The notes under the pieces: model-generated | What the model was told of the DNA's origin: nothing | Seen by the model: only the letters and a program-made list of their open reading frames with translations | Database searches by the model: none | Made by a program: the position numbers and the translations under genes | NCBI RefSeq assembly: GCF_017303275.1 | Contig: NZ_JAFKOJ010000009.1 | Location: forward strand, 186,001 to 250,000 | Source of the DNA: Bacillus sp. NTK034 | GTDB taxonomy: Bacteria > Bacillota > Bacilli > Bacillales > Cytobacillaceae | DNA length: 64,000 nucleotides | Reading direction: 5' to 3' | Part shown: piece after piece, positions 8,244 through 16,904 of the stretch | Layout of the letters: every line of letters starts with the position of its first letter | Position numbering within the stretch: the stretch's first letter is position 1

Positions 8244-8846
8244 TTGAAACCCGAAAAACAGGAACGAATTATCAATGCAGCCATGAATGAATTTGTAAAG
8301 AGCGGTTATGAGAAGGCATCAACAAATGAAATTGTAAAGGATGCACAAATAAGCAAAGGCTCATTGTTCAACTATTTCAGCAATAAAAAGGATTTGTACT
8401 TTTTTTTGATTAAGAATGCAGTAAACATTATTGAACAAATCTATGTTGAAATAGACATGAATGAAAGGGACATTTTTGAAAGAATCAGTCAGGTGGGGTT
8501 CATTAAATTAAACATTCAAAAAAAGTATCCCCTTGTATTTGATTTCTTAAAATCGCTGCTGGAAGAAGATGCGCAGGATGTAAAATCGGATATAAATCAA
8601 CTGCTGGCAAACATTCAAAAAGATGGCTTCAAAAGAATCTACGAAAATATCGACTGGTCAAAGCTTCGGGAGGAGATAGAACCTGAAAAAGCGATGAATA
8701 TCCTGAATTGGACCATGACGGGTTTCGCAGAACTGCAAATCGCGAAAATCAAGTCATTTGAGGATATCGGTATCGAGCTTTTTAACGAATGGGACAGCTA
8801 TAAGGAAATTTTAAAGCGCTGTTTTTATAAAAATGGGGAGGAATGA
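8244..8846 (+). CDS. TetR/AcrR-family transcriptional regulator
   Basis: A 200-residue regulator with an N-terminal TetR helix-turn-helix (IINAAMNEFVKSGYEKASTNEIV, then AQISKGSLFNYFSNKKDLY) and a variable ligand-binding C-terminus. The listed start is TTG 8244, but the only good ribosome binding site (AAAGGAG, 8207-8213) points to an in-frame AUA at 8223 or 8220. This would add NTTFYSL, a sequence similar to the usual start of such regulators, so a noncanonical AUA start is possible. It overlaps the ABC ATPase gene by four bases and probably represses that operon through the twin operators. Confidence 0.85.
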   Translation: MKPEKQERIINAAMNEFVKSGYEKASTNEIVKDAQISKGSLFNYFSNKKDLYFFLIKNAVNIIEQIYVEIDMNERDIFERISQVGFIKLNIQKKYPLVFDFLKSLLEEDAQDVKSDINQLLANIQKDGFKRIYENIDWSKLREEIEPEKAMNILNWTMTGFAELQIAKIKSFEDIGIELFNEWDSYKEILKRCFYKNGEE

Positions 8847-9751
8847 GCATGAGCCTTTTAAAAGTAACCAGCCTGACAAAGAAATTCGGCAAATTTACGG
8901 CATTGGATGGGGTAAATCTTGAGTTGGATAAAGGTGAAGTACTGGGCTTCATCGGACCCAATGGCGCGGGCAAGTCAACCACCATCCGGGTGTTATTGGG
9001 AATTTTAAAGGCGACAAATGGAGAAGTAAAGATTTTCAGCAAGGACGCCTGGCAGGATGCTGTCGACATTCATAAAAGGGTGGCATATGTGCCTGGTGAT
9101 GTGAATTTATGGCCGAACTTAACAGGCGGAGAGGTCATTGATTTATTTATAAAATTGAACGGAACTGCCAATAAGGCAAAACGTGAGGAGTTAATAGAGA
9201 AGTTTGATCTGGATCCATCCAAGAAGTGCAGAACCTACTCTAAAGGGAACAGGCAAAAGGTTGCTCTGGTTGCGGCCTTTTCCTCTGATGCTGACCTCTT
9301 CATTCTGGATGAGCCGACATCAGGACTTGATCCATTGATGGAAAAGGTTTTTCAGGAATGTGTAATGGATATTAAGAGGCAGGGTAAAAGTGTCCTGCTT
9401 TCCAGTCATATATTATCTGAGGTAGAAAAACTTTGCGACCGTATTAGTATTATCCGCCAGGGCAGGATTATTGAGTCTGGGACCTTAAGTGAGCTTCGCC
9501 ATTTAACCAGGACACAAATGCTCGTTGACACGAGGCAGCCGATTACGGGTCTTAATGAGCTGAAAGGCATCCACGGCATTGAAGAAAGTGAGCATGGAAT
9601 GAAGTTTCAGGTTGATACGATGCAAATAGATGAAGTTATCAGGCATATTAGCCAATTTGGCATCAGCAGGCTGGAAAGTGCTCCGCCAACATTAGAGGAT
9701 TTATTTATGCGTCATTATGAAGGAGAAAAGGATACTGGAGGTGTCCTCTGA
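8843..9751 (+). CDS. ABC transporter ATP-binding protein (drug-export type)
   Basis: A 302-residue ATPase with Walker A GPNGAGKST, Q-loop region, the variant signature YSKGNRQKVAL, Walker B LFILDEPTSGLD and the switch histidine in LLSSHIL. The C-terminal 80 residues match the extension of ABC-2 exporter ATPases. It overlaps both the TetR gene and the permease gene, so the three form one coupled operon. ATG 8843 is listed; ATG 8849, after GGGGAGG, is also possible. Likely cargo is a drug or toxic amphiphile, inferred from the class. Confidence 0.88.
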   Translation: MSMSLLKVTSLTKKFGKFTALDGVNLELDKGEVLGFIGPNGAGKSTTIRVLLGILKATNGEVKIFSKDAWQDAVDIHKRVAYVPGDVNLWPNLTGGEVIDLFIKLNGTANKAKREELIEKFDLDPSKKCRTYSKGNRQKVALVAAFSSDADLFILDEPTSGLDPLMEKVFQECVMDIKRQGKSVLLSSHILSEVEKLCDRISIIRQGRIIESGTLSELRHLTRTQMLVDTRQPITGLNELKGIHGIEESEHGMKFQVDTMQIDEVIRHISQFGISRLESAPPTLEDLFMRHYEGEKDTGGVL

Positions 9752-11352
9752 TGGCAGGCAATCACTTGGCAAAAACCGCTTTCCTTTCAAGATTTATATT
9801 CCGGCTGGACCGTTTGCGGATTCCAATTTGGGTGGTGGCACTTTCCTTTTTTACGATAATTGTCCCAACAGCCTTCAAGGGATTATACAGTTCTCAGCAG
9901 GAAAGAGACGCTATGGCACAAACGATGGCCAACCCGGCAATGACTGCCATGACTGGTCCTGCTGATTTAAACAATTATACAATTGGTGTCATGACAGCTC
10001 ATCAAATGCTTTTAATGACTGCTGCTGTAACCGGCTTAATGAGCATCCTGCTGGTTGCGCGGCATACCAGGGCTGATGAAGAGGATGGACGCCTGGAATT
10101 GCTCCGTTCACTGCCAGTAGGGCGTCTATCCTATTTAAATGCATCACTGCTTGTAGTATCGGCAGCCTGCATCGGATTGGCTCTGATTAATGGATTCGGC
10201 CTTTATGCCCTAGGAATTGAAAGCATGGATCTGGAAGGGTCATTGCTTTATGGTGCAGCATTAGGGGCGGCGGGTATTTTTTTCGCAGGTGTAACAGCCG
10301 TATTTGCTCAAGCTTCAGATAGTTCACGGGGAACAATTGGTTATTCGATAGCCATTCTTCTAATTTCTTATCTTTTTAGAGCGATCACAGACATCAGCAA
10401 TGAATCATTATCCTGGCTTTCGCCGCTCGCGTGGGTAACAAAAGCGGAAGTGTATGATTCTAATAATTGGTGGCCAATTGTCTTAATGATTGCTGCAGCC
10501 ATGGTTCTATTTGCTGTTGCGAATTATTTGAACGCTATTCGGGATCTGGATCGCGGATTTTTGCCATCCAGGCCCGGAAAACAATATGCATCCCGCTTTT
10601 TACAGAGTCCAATCGGCCTTGCGTTAAAGTTGCAGCGGACCGGAATCATTTCATGGGCAATAGGCATGTTGGTCCTGGGGGCTTCTTACGGTTCAGTATT
10701 AGGGGATCTGGAATCATTTTTCTCCGATAATGAAGCCATGAAGCAGCTCCTTAAGCCAACAGAAGGGGTAACATTGGTGGAACAATTCATTCCCATGCTG
10801 ATGATTGTTATTTCACTGATGGCAACTATTCCTCCAGTGATGGCCATGAATAAACTTCGAGGTGAAGAGAAGAAGGAACGAATTGTTCATCTTTTAAGCA
10901 GAGCTGTTTCTCGGACCAAACTGTTAGGCAGCTATTTCGTAATTTCTGTCATTAATGGATTTCTCATGATCTCGCTGGCAGCACTCGGGCTATGGTCTGC
11001 GGGAACTGCAGCAGTTGAAGGAGGTTTATCCTTTGGAATGATCTTTGGGGCAGCACTGTCCTATTATCCAGCCATGCTGGTCATGATTAGCCTGGCTGTC
11101 TTTCTGATTGGATTCCTGCCAAAATTCACGGGTTTTATTTGGCTTTATGTTTTATATTCTTTTATTGTGTTGTATTTAGGAGGATTGTTCCAATTCTCTG
11201 ACTGGATCGGCAGCATTTCTCCTTTTGGCCATATTCCGCAGGCGCCGATAGAGGAATTTACACTTATTCCGCTGCTGTGCTTATGTATGGCTGCCGGGGT
11301 GCTGGCGTTAGCCGGGTTTATAGGATTTAATAAGCGGGATATTGAGCAGTAA
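9751..11352 (+). CDS. ABC-2 type exporter permease
   Basis: A 533-residue protein with two related halves of about six membrane helices each (e.g. LMTAAVTGLMSILLVARHTRADEEDGRLELLRSLPVGR in the first; MNKLRGEEKKERIVHLLSRAVSRTKLL in the second). The duplicated RxxEExGRlElLr-type loop motif is typical of tetronasin-resistance (TnrB2)-like exporters. The start overlaps the ATPase stop by one base. With the TetR regulator it forms a self-contained efflux module. Confidence 0.85.
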   Translation: MAGNHLAKTAFLSRFIFRLDRLRIPIWVVALSFFTIIVPTAFKGLYSSQQERDAMAQTMANPAMTAMTGPADLNNYTIGVMTAHQMLLMTAAVTGLMSILLVARHTRADEEDGRLELLRSLPVGRLSYLNASLLVVSAACIGLALINGFGLYALGIESMDLEGSLLYGAALGAAGIFFAGVTAVFAQASDSSRGTIGYSIAILLISYLFRAITDISNESLSWLSPLAWVTKAEVYDSNNWWPIVLMIAAAMVLFAVANYLNAIRDLDRGFLPSRPGKQYASRFLQSPIGLALKLQRTGIISWAIGMLVLGASYGSVLGDLESFFSDNEAMKQLLKPTEGVTLVEQFIPMLMIVISLMATIPPVMAMNKLRGEEKKERIVHLLSRAVSRTKLLGSYFVISVINGFLMISLAALGLWSAGTAAVEGGLSFGMIFGAALSYYPAMLVMISLAVFLIGFLPKFTGFIWLYVLYSFIVLYLGGLFQFSDWIGSISPFGHIPQAPIEEFTLIPLLCLCMAAGVLALAGFIGFNKRDIEQ

Positions 11353-11437
11353 TAAATAATAAAATGGAAATTAAGAAACGCATTCCATATAGGAAACGGG
11401 TTCTGTTTAAGAGTACAAAAAATAAATTAGTATATCA

Positions 11438-11479
11438 ATTAAAGGTTCAAATCGCATACGATTTGAATCTTTAATTTTT
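11438..11479 (+). terminator. strong terminator after the ABC exporter
   Basis: Arms of 17 bases (ATTAAAGGTTCAAATCG and its complement with one G:T pair) and a CATA loop are followed by a T-run. The symmetry resumes outside (TATATCAA and TTGATATA), so the whole inverted repeat reaches about 11428-11492. From there to 11755 I see no convincing gene. Confidence 0.8.
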
Positions 11480-11755
11480 GTTGATATATCTATGTATTTA
11501 GATTTTTTATCAATAAATTAACACCTGAATTAACGAATACATTAGCAGAATTGACAAAAGCCAATGGCAACTTACCAAAACCTTTGTTAATTACAACTCC
11601 AAATTTATTGTGAATCGTAAGTTTAATTGTACTGCAACACACTTTATATAGACTGGGATTTTCTAACAAGGTATTGAGCTTAAATGCTATTATTTAAATA
11701 AGGTAATTGTAATCTTTTTCAACAACTTTCGTCTATAAATAAAGGGGGTATTAAA

Positions 11756-12241
11756 TTGAAATTTAGATTTATCCCTATTCTATTTATCTTAACAACTCTT
11801 CTTACTGCTTGTAACATTGGGGAAAATCCAAAGGACCACTTGGAAGAAATATACACCATTGCATTGGACTCCATTATGCAAAAGGATAAAGAGTTGAATA
11901 GTGATATGGAATTTATAGCTTTTGATATGAGTAATTTTGATGGAGTAAATGAGGAACAGAAAAAAGCGATTTTAAACTATTTTAAAGATAAATATAAGGT
12001 TGAGGTAATGAATGCCACAATGGATGAACTAGAAGAACAAGGTTATTACAACTCAGACACACAGGCATTGGAAGGTGTGCATCTTAGGATTGAGAAAGTT
12101 GATTTTAAACTCAATAACAATGTATTATTCGAAGGCTCTAAATTTAAGTCGGGAAAAGGTGCAATCGGTGTAGAGAGTACAGTTTATTATAAAAATAGAG
12201 AATGGAAAATTAAAGAGTCGAAAGAAACTTGGGTAAGCTAA
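11756..12241 (+). CDS. lipoprotein of unknown function
   Basis: A 161-residue protein with a lipoprotein signal: a positively charged start, a hydrophobic stretch and the lipobox LLTAC with the lipidated cysteine near residue 19. The mature part is acidic and mixed alpha/beta, with no family I recognise. The start is TTG after AAGGGGG. It stands alone and ends at a hairpin terminator. Confidence 0.65.
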   Translation: MKFRFIPILFILTTLLTACNIGENPKDHLEEIYTIALDSIMQKDKELNSDMEFIAFDMSNFDGVNEEQKKAILNYFKDKYKVEVMNATMDELEEQGYYNSDTQALEGVHLRIEKVDFKLNNNVLFEGSKFKSGKGAIGVESTVYYKNREWKIKESKETWVS

Positions 12242-12243
12242 TT

Positions 12244-12303
12244 GAGGTGCGAATTCCTATTCAAACGGTAAACAAAAAATAGGTGAGAATTGGCACCTCT
12301 TTT
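12244..12303 (+). terminator. terminator after the lipoprotein gene
   Basis: GAGGTGC pairs with GCACCTC, with further partial pairing inside (AATTC/GAATT), and is followed by TTTTC just after the stop. Confidence 0.55.
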
Positions 12304-12435
12304 CTGATGGTTATTTTTAATATTTTGTACTTCATATCAAACTCAATTACCATATAGGGATTGCGTTTTTTATTTAGGCTATTTTCGCAAGGTTTGTTGC
12401 TTTTTGTATATTTTAAAGAGTTGATTGTAGCGGAA

Positions 12436-12606
12436 GGTGCGAGATCCTCGAAAATACATTCGCATTTTCTTCGTGCGGTGTTTACTCAAGGAAGATTATT
12501 CAAAGTCCTGCGGGAGTAGCGGGACAGGTGAGACCCCGCAGACGCGCAGCATCGAGGAGGCTCACCGCCCGCCCCGCGGAAAGCGAGCAGCCTGGAGCGG
12601 AAATCA
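12436..12606. repeat. GC-rich dispersed intergenic element
   Basis: A GC-rich stretch in an AT-rich gap, with internal dyads such as CTGCGGGAGTAG, GGGACAGGTGAGACCCCGC and GAGGAGGCTCACCGCC. I recognise this type of sequence (GTCCTGCGGGAGTAGCGGGA through GCGGAAAGCGAGC) as a multicopy intergenic repeat of Bacillus and relatives. It probably folds strongly as RNA. An open frame across it is not a gene. The rest of the gap up to 12720 shows nothing clear. Confidence 0.6.
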
Positions 12607-12720
12607 ACGGACAACATTAATAGGCAAAAAACATTATTACATACCTAATATCAGCTTAAAGGAGTTCTGAAGTTACATGTGTTGCAATATCAAAATTTTT
12701 GTGATTAAATAGCATTATTC

Positions 12721-12741
12721 AAATCGTAATAATTACGATTT
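12721..12741. promoter_or_regulatory. Zur box upstream of the S14 paralogue gene
   Basis: Perfect palindrome: arms AAATCGTAAT and ATTACGATTT around a single A. It matches the B. subtilis Zur consensus (AAATCGTAATnATTACGATTT as remembered) and ends 23 bases before the rpsN2 start, so zinc-bound Zur would block transcription. Confidence 0.88.
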
Positions 12742-12764
12742 TCATCAGAAAGGAGTGACATACC

Positions 12765-13034
12765 TTGGCAAAAAAATCTAAGGTAGCAAAGGAAAACAAA
12801 CGCCAGGAGCTTGTATTAAAGTATGCAGAATTACGAAAGGAACTAAAAGAAAAAGGGGATTATGAGGCTCTAAGGAAACTGCCAAGAGACTCATCACCGA
12901 CACGGCTGAAAAACCGCTGCCAGGTGACGGGCAGACCAAGGGGATATCTCCGCAAATTTAAAATGTCCCGAATCGCTTTCCGGGAATATGCTCACAAAGG
13001 GCAAGTTCCGGGAGTAAAGAAATCCAGCTGGTAA
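12765..13034 (+). CDS. rpsN2: 30S ribosomal protein S14, zinc-independent paralogue
   Basis: An 89-residue S14 with the conserved tail [39 protein letters not shown]. Zinc-binding S14 is about 61 residues with a CxxC-CxxC ribbon; this longer form has no such ribbon, the hallmark of the C-minus type (YhzA/RpsNB of B. subtilis). The start is TTG after AAAGGAGTG. Expressed under zinc limitation, it lets new ribosomes be built without zinc. First gene after the Zur box. Confidence 0.95.
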   Translation: MAKKSKVAKENKRQELVLKYAELRKELKEKGDYEALRKLPRDSSPTRLKNRCQVTGRPRGYLRKFKMSRIAFREYAHKGQVPGVKKSSW

Positions 13035-13057
13035 AATAAAATGTGGAGGGAATGAAA

Positions 13058-13309
13058 ATGAAGGAAAATATTCACCCGGAATATCATAAAGTAGTATTCA
13101 TGGATATGAACAGCGGCTATAAATTTTTGACAGGATCAACAAAGACTACAAATGAAACAATCGAGTGGGAAGATGGACACACATACCCACTAATTAAAGT
13201 TGAAGTAAGCTCAGACACACATCCCTTTTATACTGGTGTTCAGAAGTTCACGGATCGCGGCGGACGTGCTGAACGATTTATGAAGAAATATAACATGAAT
13301 AATAAGTAA
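13058..13309 (+). CDS. rpmE2: 50S ribosomal protein L31 type B (zinc-free)
   Basis: An 83-residue protein starting [18 protein letters not shown] with the type B block [13 protein letters not shown] and tail [10 protein letters not shown]. It lacks the CxxC of zinc-binding L31, as in YtiA/RpmEB of B. subtilis, where it displaces zinc-L31 to liberate zinc. ATG 13058 follows GGAGGG by 7 bases; upstream in-frame GTG and ATG codons overlap the ribosome binding site. It sits 23 bases after rpsN2. Confidence 0.95.
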   Translation: MKENIHPEYHKVVFMDMNSGYKFLTGSTKTTNETIEWEDGHTYPLIKVEVSSDTHPFYTGVQKFTDRGGRAERFMKKYNMNNK

Positions 13310-13342
13310 GGTTTCTCCACTTGGCAAGGTGAGGTGAAAGAT

Positions 13343-13708
13343 ATGAATTCACATCTTATGGAAATGATCTCAAGAGAGATTGTAAAGTCACTCCCTCCTA
13401 ACCAAAAGGAGATTTATGAATTTGTCGTTGGCCTGGAAGAAGAGCTGGCTCAAAAGGCTTCGACTTCCGAAGAATTTATGGCTCTTCTTGTGAAGCATTC
13501 ACCTCATACGCAGGCTGCAGCACATTTTAACCTTTCATTTGGACAGCTGATGATGACCATGCATGAAATTGAAGACATGATTAACAGGCAGCTTGAGAAT
13601 AAATTGAAACATGTAACATGGGTCGAATTAACAGACAGTGTCCGGGCAAGAAAAAAAAGGAATAAAGTTAAATATTTTTATTTCTCCTTAAACGAAAGTA
13701 AATCGTAA
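13343..13708 (+). CDS. uncharacterised helical protein in the zinc-starvation operon
   Basis: A 121-residue protein I do not recognise. It is acidic and helical in the first half (SLPPNQKEIYEFVVGLEEELAQ), then has a helix-turn-helix-like stretch (HSPHTQAAAHFNLSFGQLMMTMHEIEDMI) recalling sigma region 4 or recruitment folds, and a basic tail (SVRARKKRNKVKYFYF). It contains no cysteine, consistent with a protein meant to work without zinc. ATG 13343 follows GAGGTG. Its place 33 bases after rpmE2 in the same direction points to zinc-limited expression. A DNA- or ribosome-binding role is speculation. Confidence 0.6.
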   Translation: MNSHLMEMISREIVKSLPPNQKEIYEFVVGLEEELAQKASTSEEFMALLVKHSPHTQAAAHFNLSFGQLMMTMHEIEDMINRQLENKLKHVTWVELTDSVRARKKRNKVKYFYFSLNESKS

Positions 13709-13723
13709 AAAAGTTTGTACTTT

Positions 13724-13744
13724 AAATCGTAATGATTTCGTATT
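13724..13744. promoter_or_regulatory. second, weaker Zur-like box
   Basis: AAATCGTAAT-G-ATTTCGTATT: the left half-site is identical to that of the upstream box and the right half matches 7 of 10. It lies 23 bases before the flavoprotein gene, the same distance as the first box from rpsN2, so it likely gives this gene its own Zur-controlled promoter. Confidence 0.7.
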
Positions 13745-13767
13745 AAAACCTGCATCAGGAGGGTCAT

Positions 13768-14934
13768 ATGATCTATGATTGGATCGTTGTAGGAGGCGGC
13801 ATTCAGGGCAGTACCATTGCAGCCTTCTTATTAAAGAATAATAAGGTATCAACTGATAAGCTGCGCATTATTGATCCACATGAAATGCCATTATTTAAGT
13901 GGACTAAAAGTACGGAACGGATTGGCATGAAATTTCTGCGCTCACCCTTTGTACATCACCTTGATGTCGATCCGTTCAGCTTAAGAAGTTATGCAGCAAA
14001 TCACCAATGGAAGAAAAGTGAGTTCTATGGGGTCTATAAAAGACCATCCCTGGAAATGTTCAATGAGCACAGTCAAACACTGCTCCATGATCTTGGGTTA
14101 GGGGCCAGCTGGCATCAGGGATATGTAAACGGTCTCGATAGAGAGGACAATTTTTGGGTTGTAAGCACAGCTGAAGGAGAACGTCTAAAATCCAATAAAG
14201 TCGTACTGGCGTTAAGCATAAACGACCAGCTGCATGTACCGGAATGGGCAGATTCTATTAAAAACACCCAAAATCAGCTGTTTCATATTTTTGATGAAGC
14301 TGCAGATTTTACTGAATTGAGGACGCCAGTTGCCGTCATTGGAGGAGGGATTACAGCTGCCCATACAGTCATCAAGCTTTCGGCACTCTATCCAGGTCAA
14401 GTCACTTTAATAAAAAGGCATCCCTTTAAGGTTTGTGATTTTGACAGTGATCCGGGATGGCTGGGACCCAAATATCAAAAAAACTACCAGCGAATCACGG
14501 ATTATTCCGAACGAAGAGATGTAATCAAAAAGGCAAGAAACCGGGGATCGCTGCCCTCAGAATTATTTCATAAGCTTAGGAAGCTTGAAAATGATCAAAC
14601 GATTAAGCTGGCAGACGGAGTGGTTACTTCGGTGAAGGAAGGAGAAAACAAGGAACTGATTCTTTCCGTGGACACGCAGGAAGTCAAGGTGCAGTCAATT
14701 GTTTTTGCAACCGGGTTCAGGCCATCCAGACCTGGCGGAAGCTGGCTCGAGAAAGCCATTGAAACGTTTGGCCTTCCATGTGCAAAGTGCGGATATCCGA
14801 TCATAAGTCAATCCCTTGAATGGTGCCAGCATCTATATGTAACAGGACCACTGGCAGAATTGGAGATTGGGCCGATCGCCCGAAATATTTCAGGAGCGCG
14901 CCAGGCGGCAGAGAGAATTGTCAGAAGTGTATAA
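13768..14934 (+). CDS. FAD/NAD(P)-binding oxidoreductase of the Zur cluster
   Basis: A 388-residue flavoprotein. The FAD Rossmann motif is [14 protein letters not shown] at the N-terminus; the NAD(P) motif is [12 protein letters not shown] near residue 190; a late [15 protein letters not shown] closes the FAD domain. The layout resembles L-ornithine/lysine N-monooxygenase-type enzymes. A CAKCGY motif near residue 335 could be redox-active or bind metal. With its own Zur-like box and a following L33 gene, it belongs to the zinc-limitation response. A role in making a zinc-binding small molecule or in metal redox handling is an open inference. Confidence 0.75.
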   Translation: MIYDWIVVGGGIQGSTIAAFLLKNNKVSTDKLRIIDPHEMPLFKWTKSTERIGMKFLRSPFVHHLDVDPFSLRSYAANHQWKKSEFYGVYKRPSLEMFNEHSQTLLHDLGLGASWHQGYVNGLDREDNFWVVSTAEGERLKSNKVVLALSINDQLHVPEWADSIKNTQNQLFHIFDEAADFTELRTPVAVIGGGITAAHTVIKLSALYPGQVTLIKRHPFKVCDFDSDPGWLGPKYQKNYQRITDYSERRDVIKKARNRGSLPSELFHKLRKLENDQTIKLADGVVTSVKEGENKELILSVDTQEVKVQSIVFATGFRPSRPGGSWLEKAIETFGLPCAKCGYPIISQSLEWCQHLYVTGPLAELEIGPIARNISGARQAAERIVRSV

Positions 14935-14960
14935 GAAGTAACTATAGGAGGAGTTTTATA

Positions 14961-15110
14961 ATGAGAGTAACAATCACACTTGCTTGTACAGAAACAGGGG
15001 ACAGGAATTATATTACCACCAAAAATAAGCGGAACAATCCTGACCGGATCGAATTAAGGAAATATTCTCCACGTTTAAAGAAGCATACATTGCACCGTGA
15101 GACGAAGTAA
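14961..15110 (+). CDS. rpmG: 50S ribosomal protein L33, zinc-free type
   Basis: A 49-residue L33 starting [23 protein letters not shown] with the conserved end [18 protein letters not shown]. Only one cysteine is present instead of the two CxxC pairs of zinc-binding L33, so it is the C-minus form, equivalent to the Zur-controlled RpmGC. AGGAGGAG precedes the ATG. It follows the flavoprotein by 26 bases and completes a set of three zinc-sparing ribosomal proteins. Confidence 0.93.
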   Translation: MRVTITLACTETGDRNYITTKNKRNNPDRIELRKYSPRLKKHTLHRETK

Positions 15111-15284
15111 GGGTTAAATGTAATACTTTAATTACTATTTGTAAGCATAATAGCTGCAGAAAGTTTAAAGGTTAGAGTCATGTAGGCACCTTTAGAAAAC
15201 GAATTGTAGATCTTTATTAATGGTAATATTGATTTTCAAAGCGCTAAAAGTAAAAATTAAGCTAACATATTGAAATAGAATATT

Positions 15285-15353
15285 AAAAACCCGCCGGCAC
15301 ATACTAAAACTACGATTTGTTAAGTTTTGGAGGAGTGTCCGGTGGGTTTTTTT
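15285..15353 (+). promoter_or_regulatory. terminator-like hairpin enclosing the gerA-type start codon
   Basis: AAAAACCCGCCGGCAC at 15285-15300 pairs with 15335-15351 (16 pairs, one bulged T, one G:T) and is followed by seven Ts. The loop holds a nested AAAACT/AGTTTT hairpin (15306-15311 with 15323-15328) and the ribosome binding site GGAGGAG (15329-15335). The GTG start at 15342 is in the 3' arm. The structure could end zinc-operon transcripts and also mask translation of the ger operon. Confidence 0.65.
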
Positions 15354-16868
15354 AAATCAAAATTAAAAAGGTTTAATAGGGACAATAAACAAAGGAAGAA
15401 TGAAAATAGTGAGCATGAACTGCGGATAGATGAACTCCTTCATCGCTGTAAAGAATCTACAGATTTTGTTTCCTACAGATATTCAGAATCCAGCCCATTT
15501 TATATTCATTATTACCAGACAATTGTAGATATTAATATCTTGCATCAATATGTCTTGCCTTATATCAAAGAGAATGAAAGCCAGACTCTTTTTGATCTGC
15601 AGCAGGCTATTCCCATTGATAATACTGAAATTATAGATAATGTTCATGAAATAAGGGATAAGCTGCTGACGGGCTGTGTTGTGATAGAAGTAAAAGGTTC
15701 ACTGCAAGAGGCTCTTGTCATTTCTGCAGTATCGCTTGAGAAAAGGCCCGTCAGTATGCCGGAAGTCGAGTACAGTGTTGTGGGGCCAAAAGAAGCCTTT
15801 GTCGAATCGATTGATGCTAACATCAATCTGGTCAGGAAGAGGCTGCCTATTCCTGATCTCATCGTGGAGGAAGTGAAGATTGGAAGCCTGACAAAAACAA
15901 GGGTGGCTGTTCTTTATATTAAAGGAGTTACAGATATAGAAAACGTGAATACGATTCTTCAGCGCCTGAATGAGATTCAATTTGATCAAATCGTGGACAG
16001 CTCCTTTATTAACCAGATCATATCTGATAACCACAATTCTCCCTTTCCGCATTTAATTGACACGGAAAGGCCTGATAGGGTTGCGAGTGTGCTCTCGGAA
16101 GGGAAAATAACGATCATTGTAGATGGCTCACCGCATGCTCTAACCGGCCCAACAACTCTCGTAGAGTTTTTTTCCGCTTTTGAAGATTATTTTCTATCGT
16201 GGCATATTGCTTCTATTTTTCGTCTTGTCCGATTGTTTGCGGTATTCTTTTCCGTTTTGTCGACTTCTCTTTATGTCGCCGTTCTAACCTATCATTACGA
16301 AATGATTCCGGAGAACCTGCTTAATCCGCTCATCGCTTCAAGGAGCGGCATCCCGTTCCCGCCGATTCTGGAAGCGATTATTCTGGAATTGACCATTGAG
16401 CTTTTGCGTGAGGCTGGAGCAAGGCTGCCGACAAAAATCGGACAGACGATTGGTATCGTAGGCGGTATCGTAATTGGGACTGCGGCTGTACAGGCTGGGC
16501 TGACCAGTAATGTGCTGCTGATCATCGTGGCGCTTGCGGCCCTGGCGTCTTTTACAACGCCTGTATACCAAATGGGCAACACGATCAGATTAATCCGCTT
16601 TCCTTTTTTAATCACTGCCCAATTATGGGGACTTCTCGGAGTTACCTTTTGTTTCTCATACATTTTGAGCCATTTGCTAAAGATGACTTCTCTGGGACGC
16701 CCATATCTGGCACCCGTCTATCCATTGCGGCTGGATGATTTAAGGGATTCTCTCTTCCGACTTCCGTTTTTCATGCAAACGAAGCGGCCATTGCAGGTCA
16801 GATCACCTGTACGAGCTCGTTTTCAGCCTAAAAAGCACGAGAAATCGAAAACAGACATAGAAGATTAA
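15342..16868 (+). CDS. spore germination protein, GerA family A subunit
   Basis: A 508-residue GerAA/GerBA/GerKA-type protein: a hydrophilic N-terminal region of about 260 residues (with FRYS/SPFYIHYYQ and DTERPDRVASVLSEGKITIIVDG) followed by five or six membrane helices. The signature RSGIPFPPILEAIILELTIELLREAGARLP is intact. GTG 15342 follows GGAGGAG; TTG 15327 overlaps that site. It forms the germinant receptor with the following B and C subunits in the spore inner membrane and has recently been proposed to form a channel. The translation start lies within a strong hairpin, unusual for this operon. Confidence 0.92.
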   Translation: MGFFKSKLKRFNRDNKQRKNENSEHELRIDELLHRCKESTDFVSYRYSESSPFYIHYYQTIVDINILHQYVLPYIKENESQTLFDLQQAIPIDNTEIIDNVHEIRDKLLTGCVVIEVKGSLQEALVISAVSLEKRPVSMPEVEYSVVGPKEAFVESIDANINLVRKRLPIPDLIVEEVKIGSLTKTRVAVLYIKGVTDIENVNTILQRLNEIQFDQIVDSSFINQIISDNHNSPFPHLIDTERPDRVASVLSEGKITIIVDGSPHALTGPTTLVEFFSAFEDYFLSWHIASIFRLVRLFAVFFSVLSTSLYVAVLTYHYEMIPENLLNPLIASRSGIPFPPILEAIILELTIELLREAGARLPTKIGQTIGIVGGIVIGTAAVQAGLTSNVLLIIVALAALASFTTPVYQMGNTIRLIRFPFLITAQLWGLLGVTFCFSYILSHLLKMTSLGRPYLAPVYPLRLDDLRDSLFRLPFFMQTKRPLQVRSPVRARFQPKKHEKSKTDIED

Positions 16869-16904
16869 TTGGGGTTAATATGTTCCGATAAAGGAGGATA
16901 GCTG

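Noticed and set aside
11520-11610. Short frame reading NKLTPELTNTLAELTKANGNLPKPLL
   Set aside because: No start or ribosome binding site and too short to place; might be a gene remnant, but I cannot support it.
12437-12670. 77-codon open frame
   Set aside because: It lies across the GC-rich intergenic element, has no ribosome binding site and an odd Arg/Gly-rich product.
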